Origin: an uncultured Verrucomicrobia subdivision 3 bacterium
GTDB lineage: Bacteria; Verrucomicrobiota; Verrucomicrobiia; Limisphaerales; UBA11358
NCBI GenBank assembly: GCA_903870815.1
Contig: CAIQEI010000067.1
Location: 1 to 52,395, forward strand
Direction of reading: 5' to 3'
Length of the DNA: 52,395 nucleotides
Below, piece by piece: positions 6,878 to 13,753 of the stretch. The notes under the pieces were generated by a model that saw only the letters and a list, made by a program, of their open reading frames with translations, ran no database searches and was not told the DNA's origin. Position 1 is the first letter of the stretch; the number at the start of each line of letters is the position of its first letter. The translations under genes and the position numbers were made by a program.

Positions 6878-7678
6878 GTGATATTCAAACTGACCATCGC
6901 CTACGACGGCACGGCTTACCAGGGCTGGCAGTGGCAGCGCATCGGTCTTGGCGTGCAGCAGCGCGTGGAGGAGGCGCTGGCGAAATTGTTCCCCAGCGCG
7001 CCGCGCCTGCATAGTTCCAGCCGCACGGACACCGGCGTCCACGCGCTCGGCATGGTCGCGCATTTCGAGGTGCCGGCTGTCGAGATGCGGCGGCTGACGT
7101 CCGCGCGGCTGCCCATCGCCATCAATTCGCTGCTGCCGCACGACATCCGCGTTCAGTCGGCCGTGCGCAAGCCGGCGAAGTTCCACGCGCGTTTCGACGC
7201 CACCCGCAAGCAGTATCGCTACTTCGTCTGGAATCACGTCGGCATGAACCCGCTCCTGCGCCACACCGCGTGGCACGTTCCGCGCAAACTGGATTTTGCG
7301 GCGATGCGCGCGGCGGCAAAACTGTTTCTCGGCGAGCAGGACTTTCAATCCTTCGCGTCCAATCCCGGCTACAAGCGGACGACGACCGTGCGCCACCTGA
7401 CGCGCTGCGAGTTCAAGAAATCCGGCGCGCAGCTCACCTTCATCATCGAGGGCGACGGTTTTCTCTACAAGATGTGTCGCGGCATTGTCGGGACGATTGT
7501 GCAGGTGGGCATGGGCAAATTCACTCCGGGCGAAGTCGCCGCGATGCTCGCCAAGGCCGACCGCCGCGTGGCCGGCATGAGCGCGCCCGCGCACGGCTTG
7601 GTGTTGTGGAAAGTTTATTATTCAACGCCCGGTCGCCAAGCCGCCAAGGCGCGGAATCAGGCGGAGCCTGAAGAATGA
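6878..7678 (+). CDS. truA: tRNA pseudouridine(38-40) synthase
   Basis: A 266-residue TruA, which isomerises U38-U40 in tRNA anticodon arms. The start is GTG at 6878 (MIFKLTIAYDGTAYQGWQWQ, the family opening). The catalytic aspartate lies in 'SSRTDTGVHALG' (about residue 52). Downstream are 'ARFDATRKQYRYFVWN', 'DFQSFASNPGYKRTTTVRHL' and 'FLYKMCRGIVGTIVQVG', all standard TruA blocks. No Shine-Dalgarno is visible between the repeat tract and the GTG. Confidence 0.95.
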   Translation: MIFKLTIAYDGTAYQGWQWQRIGLGVQQRVEEALAKLFPSAPRLHSSSRTDTGVHALGMVAHFEVPAVEMRRLTSARLPIAINSLLPHDIRVQSAVRKPAKFHARFDATRKQYRYFVWNHVGMNPLLRHTAWHVPRKLDFAAMRAAAKLFLGEQDFQSFASNPGYKRTTTVRHLTRCEFKKSGAQLTFIIEGDGFLYKMCRGIVGTIVQVGMGKFTPGEVAAMLAKADRRVAGMSAPAHGLVLWKVYYSTPGRQAAKARNQAEPEE

Positions 7679-7737
7679 ATCGTTGGGCTAGTTGTTTGCG
7701 GCTTTGCCTCTTCGCGCCCTGGCGCTAAAAATTTGAA

Positions 7738-8205
7738 ATGAACATTGTTCTGCTTGAACCGGAGATTCCGCCGAACACGGGTAACGTGGCGCGGCTGTGC
7801 GCGGCCACGAAATCCACCCTGCATCTCATCGAGCCGTTTGGTTTCAAGCTGGACGATACGCAGCTCAAGCGCGCCGGGATGGATTACTGGCAGCAGGTCG
7901 TGTGGCATCGCTGGAAGAGCTGGTCGGCGTTTGCGGAGAAGCTGCCGGCCAATGCGCGGCTCTGGTTCGTGGAATCCAGCGGCCCGAAAACTTACAGCGA
8001 GGTGAAATTTTCGACAGATGATTATCTGGTCTTCGGCCGCGAGACGGCGGGTTTGCCGAAACAGCTTTTGGAAGAGTACCGCGATAGCTGGCTGCGCATC
8101 CCGATGTTCAATCCGGAATCGCGTTCGCTGAACCTGTCGAACTGCGTGGCGATGGTGTTGTTCGAGGCGCTGCGGCAGCAAGGATTCGCCGGGGAGATTT
8201 TCTGA
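7738..8205 (+). CDS. trmL: tRNA (cytidine/uridine-34 2'-O)-methyltransferase TrmL
   Basis: A 155-residue SPOUT (trefoil-knot) methyltransferase that 2'-O-methylates the wobble base of tRNA-Leu in E. coli. The opening 'MNIVLLEPEIPPNTGNVARLCAAT' and knot motifs 'LVFGRETAGLP' and 'SLNLSNCVAMVLFEALRQQ' are diagnostic, and the length is typical (~157). It lies 59 bp after truA and probably shares its transcript, grouping two tRNA modification genes. A MITE-like repeat starts 9 bp after its stop. Confidence 0.94.
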   Translation: MNIVLLEPEIPPNTGNVARLCAATKSTLHLIEPFGFKLDDTQLKRAGMDYWQQVVWHRWKSWSAFAEKLPANARLWFVESSGPKTYSEVKFSTDDYLVFGRETAGLPKQLLEEYRDSWLRIPMFNPESRSLNLSNCVAMVLFEALRQQGFAGEIF

Positions 8206-8214
8206 AACGGCGGA

Positions 8215-8400
8215 TTAGAGCATTGACAGAAAAGGTGTAGCGATGGGCAGCGAGGATTTTTGTTTTTTTTGGCGAGGCTTCAGCGAAGGCGCAGGTTCGA
8301 AAAACCCTGTAACTGAGCTGAAACGAACCCAAAAACCAAAAAGACCGCTGTCCGCTAGGACCATTAGCCCATCGCTATATATTTGATGGAAATGCTCTAA
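8215..8400. repeat. MITE-like repeat, intact copy A (186 bp)
   Basis: The repeat is bounded by perfect 10-bp terminal inverted repeats, TTAGAGCATT at 8215-8224 and AATGCTCTAA at 8391-8400. A second inverted match lies at equal distance inside (TAGCGATGGGC at 8238-8248 and its complement GCCCATCGCTA at 8367-8377), giving 34-bp imperfect ends. No coding sequence is inside. The same element occurs in two halves around the IS110 element (10006-10098 and 11705-11798). It fills the space between the convergent genes trmL and the M50 protease, and its right end supplies the TAG stop of the protease. T-runs on both strands near the middle may end transcription. Confidence 0.85.
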
Positions 8401-9047
8401 TTCAGCGCGATTCTCACACCGAAGGTTCGCACCAGCAACTCCAGCGTGCCATAAGTCACGAATCCCAACGCATTGCGGACCGGCGGAACTTGCAGCAGTA
8501 CGATGATGATGATAAACCCGAACCGCGCAAAGTTGGCGTAGGTCTCATGGCTCATCCCGGTCGCTACGCGCAAAATGTGCGAGCCGTCCAGCGGCGGCAC
8601 CGGAATCAGGTTGAAAAAACAAAGGATCAAACTCAACCCCGCCGCCCGCAAACACAACTCGATCATCTGATCCGATTGAAACATCATGCCGACCCGCGCC
8701 AGCGCCACCAGGCCGATGGCGAGCAGGAGATTCATCCCCGGCCCGGCCAGCGTCACGAGGATGTCATCGCGCTTCGGATGGTTGAGATTGTAGGGATTGA
8801 CCGGCACGGGCTTCGCCCAGCCGATCAGAAAACGTCCCGCGCCCGGCATGAAAATCATCAGCAGCGGCAGCAGCACCGTGCCGATGGGGTCGATGTGCAC
8901 GACGGGGTTCAGGGAGACGCGGCCCTGCAGGCGCGCCGTGTCGTCGCCGCATTTCCACGCCGTCCACGCGTGGCCGTATTCGTGAAAGGTCAGCAGCGCC
9001 ACCAGCATCAGATACTGGATCAGTCCGTCGGCTATGTTTGGGTCCAT
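8397..9047 (-). CDS. Site-2 protease family (M50) membrane metallopeptidase
   Basis: A 216-residue polytopic protein of the short M50 group. The zinc motif HEYGH lies in the first helix ('LVALLTFHEYGHAWTAWKCGDDTA') and the distal ligand region is 'CFFNLIPVPPLDGSHIL'. Between them are 'LNPVVHIDPIGTVLLPLLMIF' and 'GWAKPVPVNPYNL', which are characteristic of this subfamily. About five hydrophobic segments are visible. I start at ATG 9047 (MDPNIADGLIQ); 20 more residues upstream are polar and non-conserved. The last codons and the TAG stop lie at the end of the repeat at 8215-8400, so its 3' end may have been altered by that insertion. The substrate is unknown. Confidence 0.9.
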   Translation of the reverse strand: MDPNIADGLIQYLMLVALLTFHEYGHAWTAWKCGDDTARLQGRVSLNPVVHIDPIGTVLLPLLMIFMPGAGRFLIGWAKPVPVNPYNLNHPKRDDILVTLAGPGMNLLLAIGLVALARVGMMFQSDQMIELCLRAAGLSLILCFFNLIPVPPLDGSHILRVATGMSHETYANFARFGFIIIIVLLQVPPVRNALGFVTYGTLELLVRTFGVRIALN

Positions 9048-9192
9048 CGCCCCCAGTCTAAACCGTTCGCCGCCGGTGAGTCGAGGCTGTGAATCGTTGG
9101 AGTTCAAGCTTTAGCTTGTCGGCGACCTCAAGCGGGAATGCCCATGTGAATTTGCTTTGCGCGGACGGACCAAAACACTTTAACATCGCCGC

Positions 9193-9225
9193 GGTTCAAT
9201 GATTTAACTGTTCAACGATTTACGC
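9193..9225. repeat. TTCAAC/TTTAAC tract upstream of fabI
   Basis: Short AT-rich units GGTTCAATG, ATTTAACTG, TTCAACG, ATTTACG occupy the 33 bp before the fabI start. The 'TTCAACGATTTA' string is shared with the tract before truA (6811-6875). Function unknown; the position suggests leader or promoter DNA. Confidence 0.5.
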
Positions 9226-9229
9226 ACTT

Positions 9230-10000
9230 ATGCCACAACTTGAAGGAAAAACCGGTATCGTCTTCGGCGTCGCCAACAAACGCTCCATCGCCTGGGCCAT
9301 CGCGCAGGCCTGGGCCCGGGAAGGCGCGAAGCTGGCGTTTACCTACCAGGGCGAACGCGTGAAGGAAAATGTCGAGGAGCTGGCCGGCACCTTCGGTGCG
9401 GACACGCTGATCCTGCCCTGCGACGTGACCAAGGACGAGGACATCGACCGCGTGTTCAGTGAGGTCGGCGCGAAGTTTGGCAAATTAAACCTGCTCCTGC
9501 ATTCCGTGGCGTTCGCGCCGAAGGCCGCGCTCGAAGGCGAATTTGTGAACACCACCCGCGAAGCTTACCGCGTGGCGCACGATGTCAGCGCCTATTCGCT
9601 GGTGGCGCTGGCCCGGGCCGCGGCGCCGTTGATGACCGACGGCGGCAGCATCATGGCCATGAGTTATTTCGGCGCGGAAAAAGTCGTGCCGCATTACAAC
9701 GTCATGGGGGTGGCCAAGGCGTCCCTCGAAGCCAGTACGCGCTATCTCGCCTACGATCTCGGCCCGAAAAAAATTCGGGTGAACTGCATCAGCGCCGGCC
9801 CGGTCAACACGCTCGCCGCGCGCGGCATCGCCGGCTTCATGGAAATGCTCAAGACCTACGAGCAGCGGTCGCCCTTGAAGCGCAACCTGGTGCCCGAAGA
9901 ACTCGGGGCCACCGGTGTGTTCCTGGCCAGCGACGGCGCGGCCTGCATCACCGGCCAGGTGATCTACGTGGACGGCGGCTACTCGATCATGGGGATGTGA
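9230..10000 (+). CDS. fabI: Enoyl-[acyl-carrier-protein] reductase (NADH)
   Basis: A 256-residue FabI, the last step of each fatty-acid elongation round. The divergent SDR features of FabI are present: 'GKTGIVFGVANKRSIAWAIAQAW' as nucleotide-binding loop, 'LLHSVAFAPK', and the catalytic Tyr-x6-Lys in 'YNVMGVAKASLEASTRYLAYDLG', followed by 'RVNCISAGPVNTLAARGI'. The C-terminus 'GVFLASDGAACITGQVIYVDGGYSIMGM' is complete. It stands alone, downstream of a short repeat tract; 5 bp after its stop begins the second MITE copy. Confidence 0.97.
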   Translation: MPQLEGKTGIVFGVANKRSIAWAIAQAWAREGAKLAFTYQGERVKENVEELAGTFGADTLILPCDVTKDEDIDRVFSEVGAKFGKLNLLLHSVAFAPKAALEGEFVNTTREAYRVAHDVSAYSLVALARAAAPLMTDGGSIMAMSYFGAEKVVPHYNVMGVAKASLEASTRYLAYDLGPKKIRVNCISAGPVNTLAARGIAGFMEMLKTYEQRSPLKRNLVPEELGATGVFLASDGAACITGQVIYVDGGYSIMGM

Positions 10001-10005
10001 TCCGG

Positions 10006-10098
10006 TTGGAGCGTTTGAAGAAATGCTGTAGCCCTTCGGAGCGAGGATTTTTGGATTTTGGCGAGGCTTTGGCGAAGGAGCAGGTTCGAAGCAACCCT
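10006..10098. repeat. MITE-like repeat copy B, left half
   Basis: The left 93 bp of the repeat seen intact at 8215-8400. The end TTGGAGCGTTT is a diverged form of TTAGAGCATT, and the interior shares 'GCGAGGATTTTTG', 'TTTGGCGAGGCTT' and 'GCAGGTTCGAA' with copy A. Similarity stops after AACCCT at 10098, exactly where the IS110 element begins. Together with 11707-11798 it rebuilds a 185-bp element, one base shorter than copy A. Confidence 0.82.
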
Positions 10099-10113
10099 TC
10101 CCATGAACTACCT

Positions 10114-11460
10114 CTATGTACTGGTCGAAGGCGTCTCTTTGGGTTGGAAATTTGGAATGACGACATGGCCGAGTTGTCTGGCCAGACGCACCAAGGCTCG
10201 CCGTTTAGTTTCCAGGACCTGCTCTTCGTATTTTGCCAGGCCTTGCTCGACGTAGCTGCCTCCATGCACCATCAAGCGCCAGAACCAGACGGCCAGTTTT
10301 CTGGCCAGCGCCACGTTCGCCAGCAGGCCTCCCCGCCGAGCCGCCATGCGGCGGTAAAAACCGCCTAAAGCCAGATGCTTGCTGCGCGCCAGGCTCCGCG
10401 CTATGACGCAAAATATCCGACCCGTGCGATTGCGTTTGCGTCCGATCGAGCGCCGATATTTTCCACTCTGATGACTTCCCGGCACCAACCCGGCCCAAGC
10501 CGTGAAGTGCTTCTCGGTGGGCCACGCTTTCAGGTCCGTCCCCACTTCGCCCAGAAGCTGCAACCAGCTATAGTCAGTGTGGGCAGGCAACACGGTCACG
10601 TCTTTACCGCCACACCAACGCACCAGCAGGCCATGCAAGTCCGCGATGTCAGGGGCATTGACGCCGGGCTTTCGCAATGACCGCTTCGGCTCGTCGGTTT
10701 GGGTGGGCGGCCCGTTGATCTCACGCAAGACATTCGCAATCTCCTGATCACACGCCGCGATGAGTTGCTGGTAATGTTTCCAGCTTTCCTTTGCCTGCTT
10801 CAAGGCAAAGAGATGCTGTTCCTGCCAGTTTCCGCGCAACGATTCGATGACTCGGACCCGCTTGTTTTCGCGAATGCTGTGGTCGCAAAGCTCTAGCAAC
10901 CGCTCCGGGTTGCGTTCCCCGGCGAGGATGCCCTCAATGACCCTCTGCCCGCTCACCCCCGAAAGACTGCTGATCACGTCATGGAGCTTGATATTCATTC
11001 GCTCCAAAGCTTTTTGCTGGAGTTGAATGCAACTGGCGGCATTGGCAATGTGATCGCACCGGAGACGTAAATAATCCTGCAATCGCCGCACGTGCTCCGG
11101 CGGGACAAAGCCCGCGCGCAACAAACCATGAGCGTGCAAGGTCGCCCCCCACTGGCAATCCTGCATATCGCTCTTGCGCCCCGGCAGATTGCGCGTCTGC
11201 TTGCCATTGACCATCATTACAGCAAACCCCGCCGCTTCCAACACGCTATAGAGCGGCAGCCAGTACACTCCTGTGGCCTCCATCGCCACCGCCTGCGCCC
11301 CCTGGCTTTTCAACCAGTCCCGCAACCGATGCAACTCGGCCGTGACAGCACCAAACACCTCCGGCGTACCCCCGGCGATGGACACGTGAAGCTTTTCGCT
11401 GCCCACGTCGACAAAAGCAGCATGCTCATCGAGCAGATTCAATTTGACCGCTTGATTCAT
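10114..11460 (-). CDS. IS110-family transposase/recombinase
   Basis: A 448-residue IS110 recombinase. The N-terminal RuvC-like DEDD domain shows Asp18 in 'FVDVGSEKLHVSI', Glu61 in 'AVAMEATGVYW', and the acidic pair in 'GRKSDMQDCQW' near residues 100-103. The C-terminal Tnp_20 domain has 'FTAWAGLVPGSHQSGKYRRSIGRKRNR', containing the serine nucleophile region. A coiled-coil stretch links them (about residues 155-275). No frameshift or stop is seen, so it is probably functional. Known of the family: it works with a structured non-coding bridge RNA to pair donor and target DNA. It is somewhat longer than typical members (~330-400). Confidence 0.93.
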   Translation of the reverse strand: MNQAVKLNLLDEHAAFVDVGSEKLHVSIAGGTPEVFGAVTAELHRLRDWLKSQGAQAVAMEATGVYWLPLYSVLEAAGFAVMMVNGKQTRNLPGRKSDMQDCQWGATLHAHGLLRAGFVPPEHVRRLQDYLRLRCDHIANAASCIQLQQKALERMNIKLHDVISSLSGVSGQRVIEGILAGERNPERLLELCDHSIRENKRVRVIESLRGNWQEQHLFALKQAKESWKHYQQLIAACDQEIANVLREINGPPTQTDEPKRSLRKPGVNAPDIADLHGLLVRWCGGKDVTVLPAHTDYSWLQLLGEVGTDLKAWPTEKHFTAWAGLVPGSHQSGKYRRSIGRKRNRTGRIFCVIARSLARSKHLALGGFYRRMAARRGGLLANVALARKLAVWFWRLMVHGGSYVEQGLAKYEEQVLETKRRALVRLARQLGHVVIPNFQPKETPSTST

Positions 11461-11706
11461 AGGGTTTTCCTTTCATCGCCGCTGGCCATAAGCCCAAAGG
11501 CAGAATCTGGAAGAAGATAAATCTTCCCAACGGGAAAACCCTTTCGGGCCTCACCAAAATGTGCACCAGCCAGCCTTCAGAACCATCCTGTGACACGGGC
11601 TCAAAGCACCATAATGCTGTACGGTTATATTTGCTCATGGCCAACGACTAACAAGACTCTACCCAGTTCATGGGCCGTGAGCAGTTTCAAATTGAAACTG
11701 GAAGCT
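11461..11706 (-). ncRNA. Candidate IS110 bridge RNA region (non-coding upstream end)
   Basis: This is the 246-bp non-coding part between the element end and the transposase ATG. By analogy with IS110-group elements such as IS621, the bridge RNA should be transcribed from here in the transposase direction. Read that way, it contains GTCACAGG (complement of 11587-11594), which pairs over 8 nt with the rebuilt target CCTGTGAC spanning the CT core. It also holds AGGGTTTT (complement of 11535-11542), resembling the other half of the target. The strong stem CAGTTTCAA/TTGAAACTG lies at 11682-11700. No transcript boundary can be seen; the assignment is inference. Confidence 0.45.
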
Positions 11707-11798
11707 GTGACTGAGCCGAAACGAAGCCAAAACCTAAAAAGACCGCCCTCTTACTTCAGCCAAACCGAACGGCTACAGTTATTTTGAAAATGCTCTAA
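11707..11798. repeat. MITE-like repeat copy B, right half
   Basis: The right 92 bp of the repeat. It shares 'ACTGAGC(C/T)GAAACGAA', 'AAAAAGACCGC' and the terminal AATGCTCTAA (11789-11798) with copy A. As in copy A, the terminal repeat provides the TAG stop codon of the convergent minus-strand gene, here the flavin reductase (stop at 11795-11797). Confidence 0.82.
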
Positions 11799-12397
11799 TC
11801 CGGCCGCTTCAGCTCAAACCGATCGCTGGTCTTGCAATACCAGTGCGGCGACGCCATCCGGCCGATGGTTAGAAGTTTTTCCGTGCGCACCCGCTTCTTC
11901 TCCGCGTCAAACAGTTCATCGCGGAGGTGAATGCGCTTGATTAGGCCGATGACCACGCGGTTGCCGCCGATCTGCAACGTGCCCCATTCCACACATTCCA
12001 GACTCGCCGGCGCCTCGGCGATGCGCGGCGGCTTCACCCCGGTCGACGGCGCCGCGTGCAATCCGGCGCGCTTCAGCTCATTTTCCCCGAACGGCAGCGA
12101 CGCGGCGCACTGGTTCATGGCTTCGGCGATGGCTTCGTCCACGAGGTTCACAACGAATTCGTGCGTGGCGCGGACATTGAGCGCGGTGTCCTTCGGCGTG
12201 CCGTTGTCGCGGTCGCCGGGCGCAAAGGCGCAGATCGGCGGGTTCGCCCCCAGCAGGTTGAAGAAGCTGAACGGCGCGGCGTTCACCCGGCCGTCGGCGC
12301 TCAGGGTGGTCACCAGCGCGATGGGGCGGGGCGTGACGAGGCTGGCCAGGATCGGATAAGCGCGGTCGGCGTATTCTTTTTCGAGATCAAGTTCCAT
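11795..12397 (-). CDS. Flavin reductase family protein (FMN-binding split barrel)
   Basis: A 200-residue protein with the flavin-reductase-like split-barrel pattern. The opening 'YPILASLVTPRPIALVTTLSADGRVNAAPFSFFNLLGANPPICAFAPG' gives the FMN phosphate-binding 'PRPIALVTT-x-x-x-DG-x-x-N-x-APFS' block, and 'KDTALNVRATHEFVVNLV' is the next conserved strand-helix unit. The partner and substrate cannot be told; members reduce flavins for oxygenases or act as oxidoreductases. It lies 9 bp downstream of rsmB and is probably cotranscribed. Its stop codon lies in the adjacent repeat. Confidence 0.88.
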   Translation of the reverse strand: MELDLEKEYADRAYPILASLVTPRPIALVTTLSADGRVNAAPFSFFNLLGANPPICAFAPGDRDNGTPKDTALNVRATHEFVVNLVDEAIAEAMNQCAASLPFGENELKRAGLHAAPSTGVKPPRIAEAPASLECVEWGTLQIGGNRVVIGLIKRIHLRDELFDAEKKRVRTEKLLTIGRMASPHWYCKTSDRFELKRPD

Positions 12398-12406
12398 GGT
12401 TTAAAA

Positions 12407-13705
12407 TCAGGTTGAAAGTTTTAGGCGCGCAACATACGCCCCATCCACGCCGTCCGCAAACGGCAGCAGCTGGCGTTCGGTCTCTAGCTGGAAATTTTTG
12501 TGCGCGTGCAGAAAGTCTTTCACCACCCCGGAATTTTCCGCCGGTTCCAGGCTACACGTGCTGTAAACCAGGACGCCGCCGGGCTTCAGCTTGGTCGCGA
12601 CCCGCTCGAGCAGGTCCAGCTGCGTGCGTTTCAGCCGCGAAATTTCCTCCGGGGAAATCCGCCAGCGCAAATCCACGCGCCGCCGCATGACGCCGGTGTT
12701 GGAGCACGGCGCGTCCAGCAGGATGCGGTCAAAAATCGGCGGTTGCTGTTGGAGGATGGCAGGCAGGACCGTTTCCACGATGGTGATGCCAAGGCGGGCG
12801 CAATTTTCCTGCACTAGCTTCAACCGGTTCTCGTCCAGGTCGCCGGCGATGATTTTACCGGTGTGGTTCATCCCTTGCGCCATCAGCGTCGTCTTGCCGC
12901 CGGGCGCGGCGCACGCGTCGAGAATGATTTCGCCCGGCTGCGGATTCAATTCGCGCACGGCCAGCAGCGTGCTCGGGTCTTGAATGTAAAACCAGCCGTC
13001 CCGGAAACTGGGCAGCGAGCCCAGCGGCGGATGCGACTTCAGCTCAAAGGCGACGTTCTCGCCGGTCCAATCGCGCGTGAAAAAATCGTACTCCACCTCT
13101 TCCTCGCGCCAGCGGGCGACGAGTTTGGCCGCGTCGGTCTTGAGCGTGTTGACGCGGGCGTAAGTTTTGGGCGGGGTGTTGTTCCATTCCAGCAGCGACC
13201 GGGTGTGCTCGTCGCCGAACTGTTTTTGCCATTGGTCCACGAGCCATTCGGGATGCGACCAGCCCAGCGCGGGCTGGGAGATCTTCATGTCGGCGAGGAT
13301 TTTCCGGATTGCGCCGGTTTCGCGCAGGTAGCCGCGCAGTACGGCGTTGATGAAGCCGGCCTGCGCCCCGTAGCCGGAGCGCTTGGCCAGCTCGACGGTT
13401 TCATGGACGGCGGCGTGCGGCGGGATGCGGTCGAGCCAGAAGATCTGGTAAAGCCCGAGCCGCAGCAGGTTTTTCAAAGCGGGCCGCGGTTCGCGGCCGG
13501 GCGTGGTCTTGCGCGCGATGAGGCAGTCGAGCGTGGCCTGCCAGCGGACCACGCCGCAGACGAGCTCGTGGCCGAGGCCGCGGTCGGCGGGCGAAAGCCG
13601 CGCGTGGGCGAGGGCGGTTTCCAGGAGATTCTCCGTGAATTCCCCGCTCGTGAGGCGTTGCGACAAAATTCGCGCCGCAATTTGTCTTGGATTTTGGCTG
13701 TTCAA
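12407..13705 (-). CDS. rsmB: 16S rRNA (cytosine-967-C5)-methyltransferase
   Basis: A 432-residue RsmB. The N-terminal ~140 residues are a NusB-like RNA-binding domain ('ADRGLGHELVCGVVRWQATLDCLIARK', 'AVHETVELAKRSGYGAQAGFINAVLRGYLRE'). The Rossmann methyltransferase domain follows, with SAM loop 'ILDACAAPGGKTTLMAQ', the release cysteine in 'LLDAPCSNTGVMRRRVDLRW' and the nucleophile cysteine in 'VYSTCSLEPAENSGVV'. Full length compared with E. coli (429). It is divergent from the greA-like gene, with only 48 bp between the starts, so that gap must hold both promoters. Confidence 0.95.
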   Translation of the reverse strand: MNSQNPRQIAARILSQRLTSGEFTENLLETALAHARLSPADRGLGHELVCGVVRWQATLDCLIARKTTPGREPRPALKNLLRLGLYQIFWLDRIPPHAAVHETVELAKRSGYGAQAGFINAVLRGYLRETGAIRKILADMKISQPALGWSHPEWLVDQWQKQFGDEHTRSLLEWNNTPPKTYARVNTLKTDAAKLVARWREEEVEYDFFTRDWTGENVAFELKSHPPLGSLPSFRDGWFYIQDPSTLLAVRELNPQPGEIILDACAAPGGKTTLMAQGMNHTGKIIAGDLDENRLKLVQENCARLGITIVETVLPAILQQQPPIFDRILLDAPCSNTGVMRRRVDLRWRISPEEISRLKRTQLDLLERVATKLKPGGVLVYSTCSLEPAENSGVVKDFLHAHKNFQLETERQLLPFADGVDGAYVARLKLST

Positions 13706-13753
13706 CTACTTTAATAAAGGGATACCTGTCGCGGGAAGCGAGAGAAAAAATTT

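Larger units (their letters stand above)
10099..11706 (-). mobile_element. IS110-family insertion sequence inserted in a MITE
   Basis: A 1608-bp element whose ends are defined by comparing the split repeat with its intact copy at 8215-8400. The left flank ...AACC-CT and right flank CT-GTGACTGAGC rebuild the uninterrupted ...AACCCTGT(A/G)ACTGAGC, leaving a 2-bp overlap CT (10097-10098 and 11705-11706). No terminal inverted repeats are visible, as is usual for IS110. It carries one transposase (10114-11460, minus), only ~15 bp beyond its 3' end and ~245 bp of non-coding DNA upstream. The long upstream non-coding end is the place where IS110-group elements encode their bridge RNA. A 9-bp palindrome (11682-11700) lies close to that end. 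Confidence 0.85.

Noticed and set aside
10097-10098. Terminal inverted repeats or a long target duplication for the IS element
   Set aside because: Comparison with the intact repeat shows only a 2-bp CT overlap, consistent with IS110 and not with DDE transposons.
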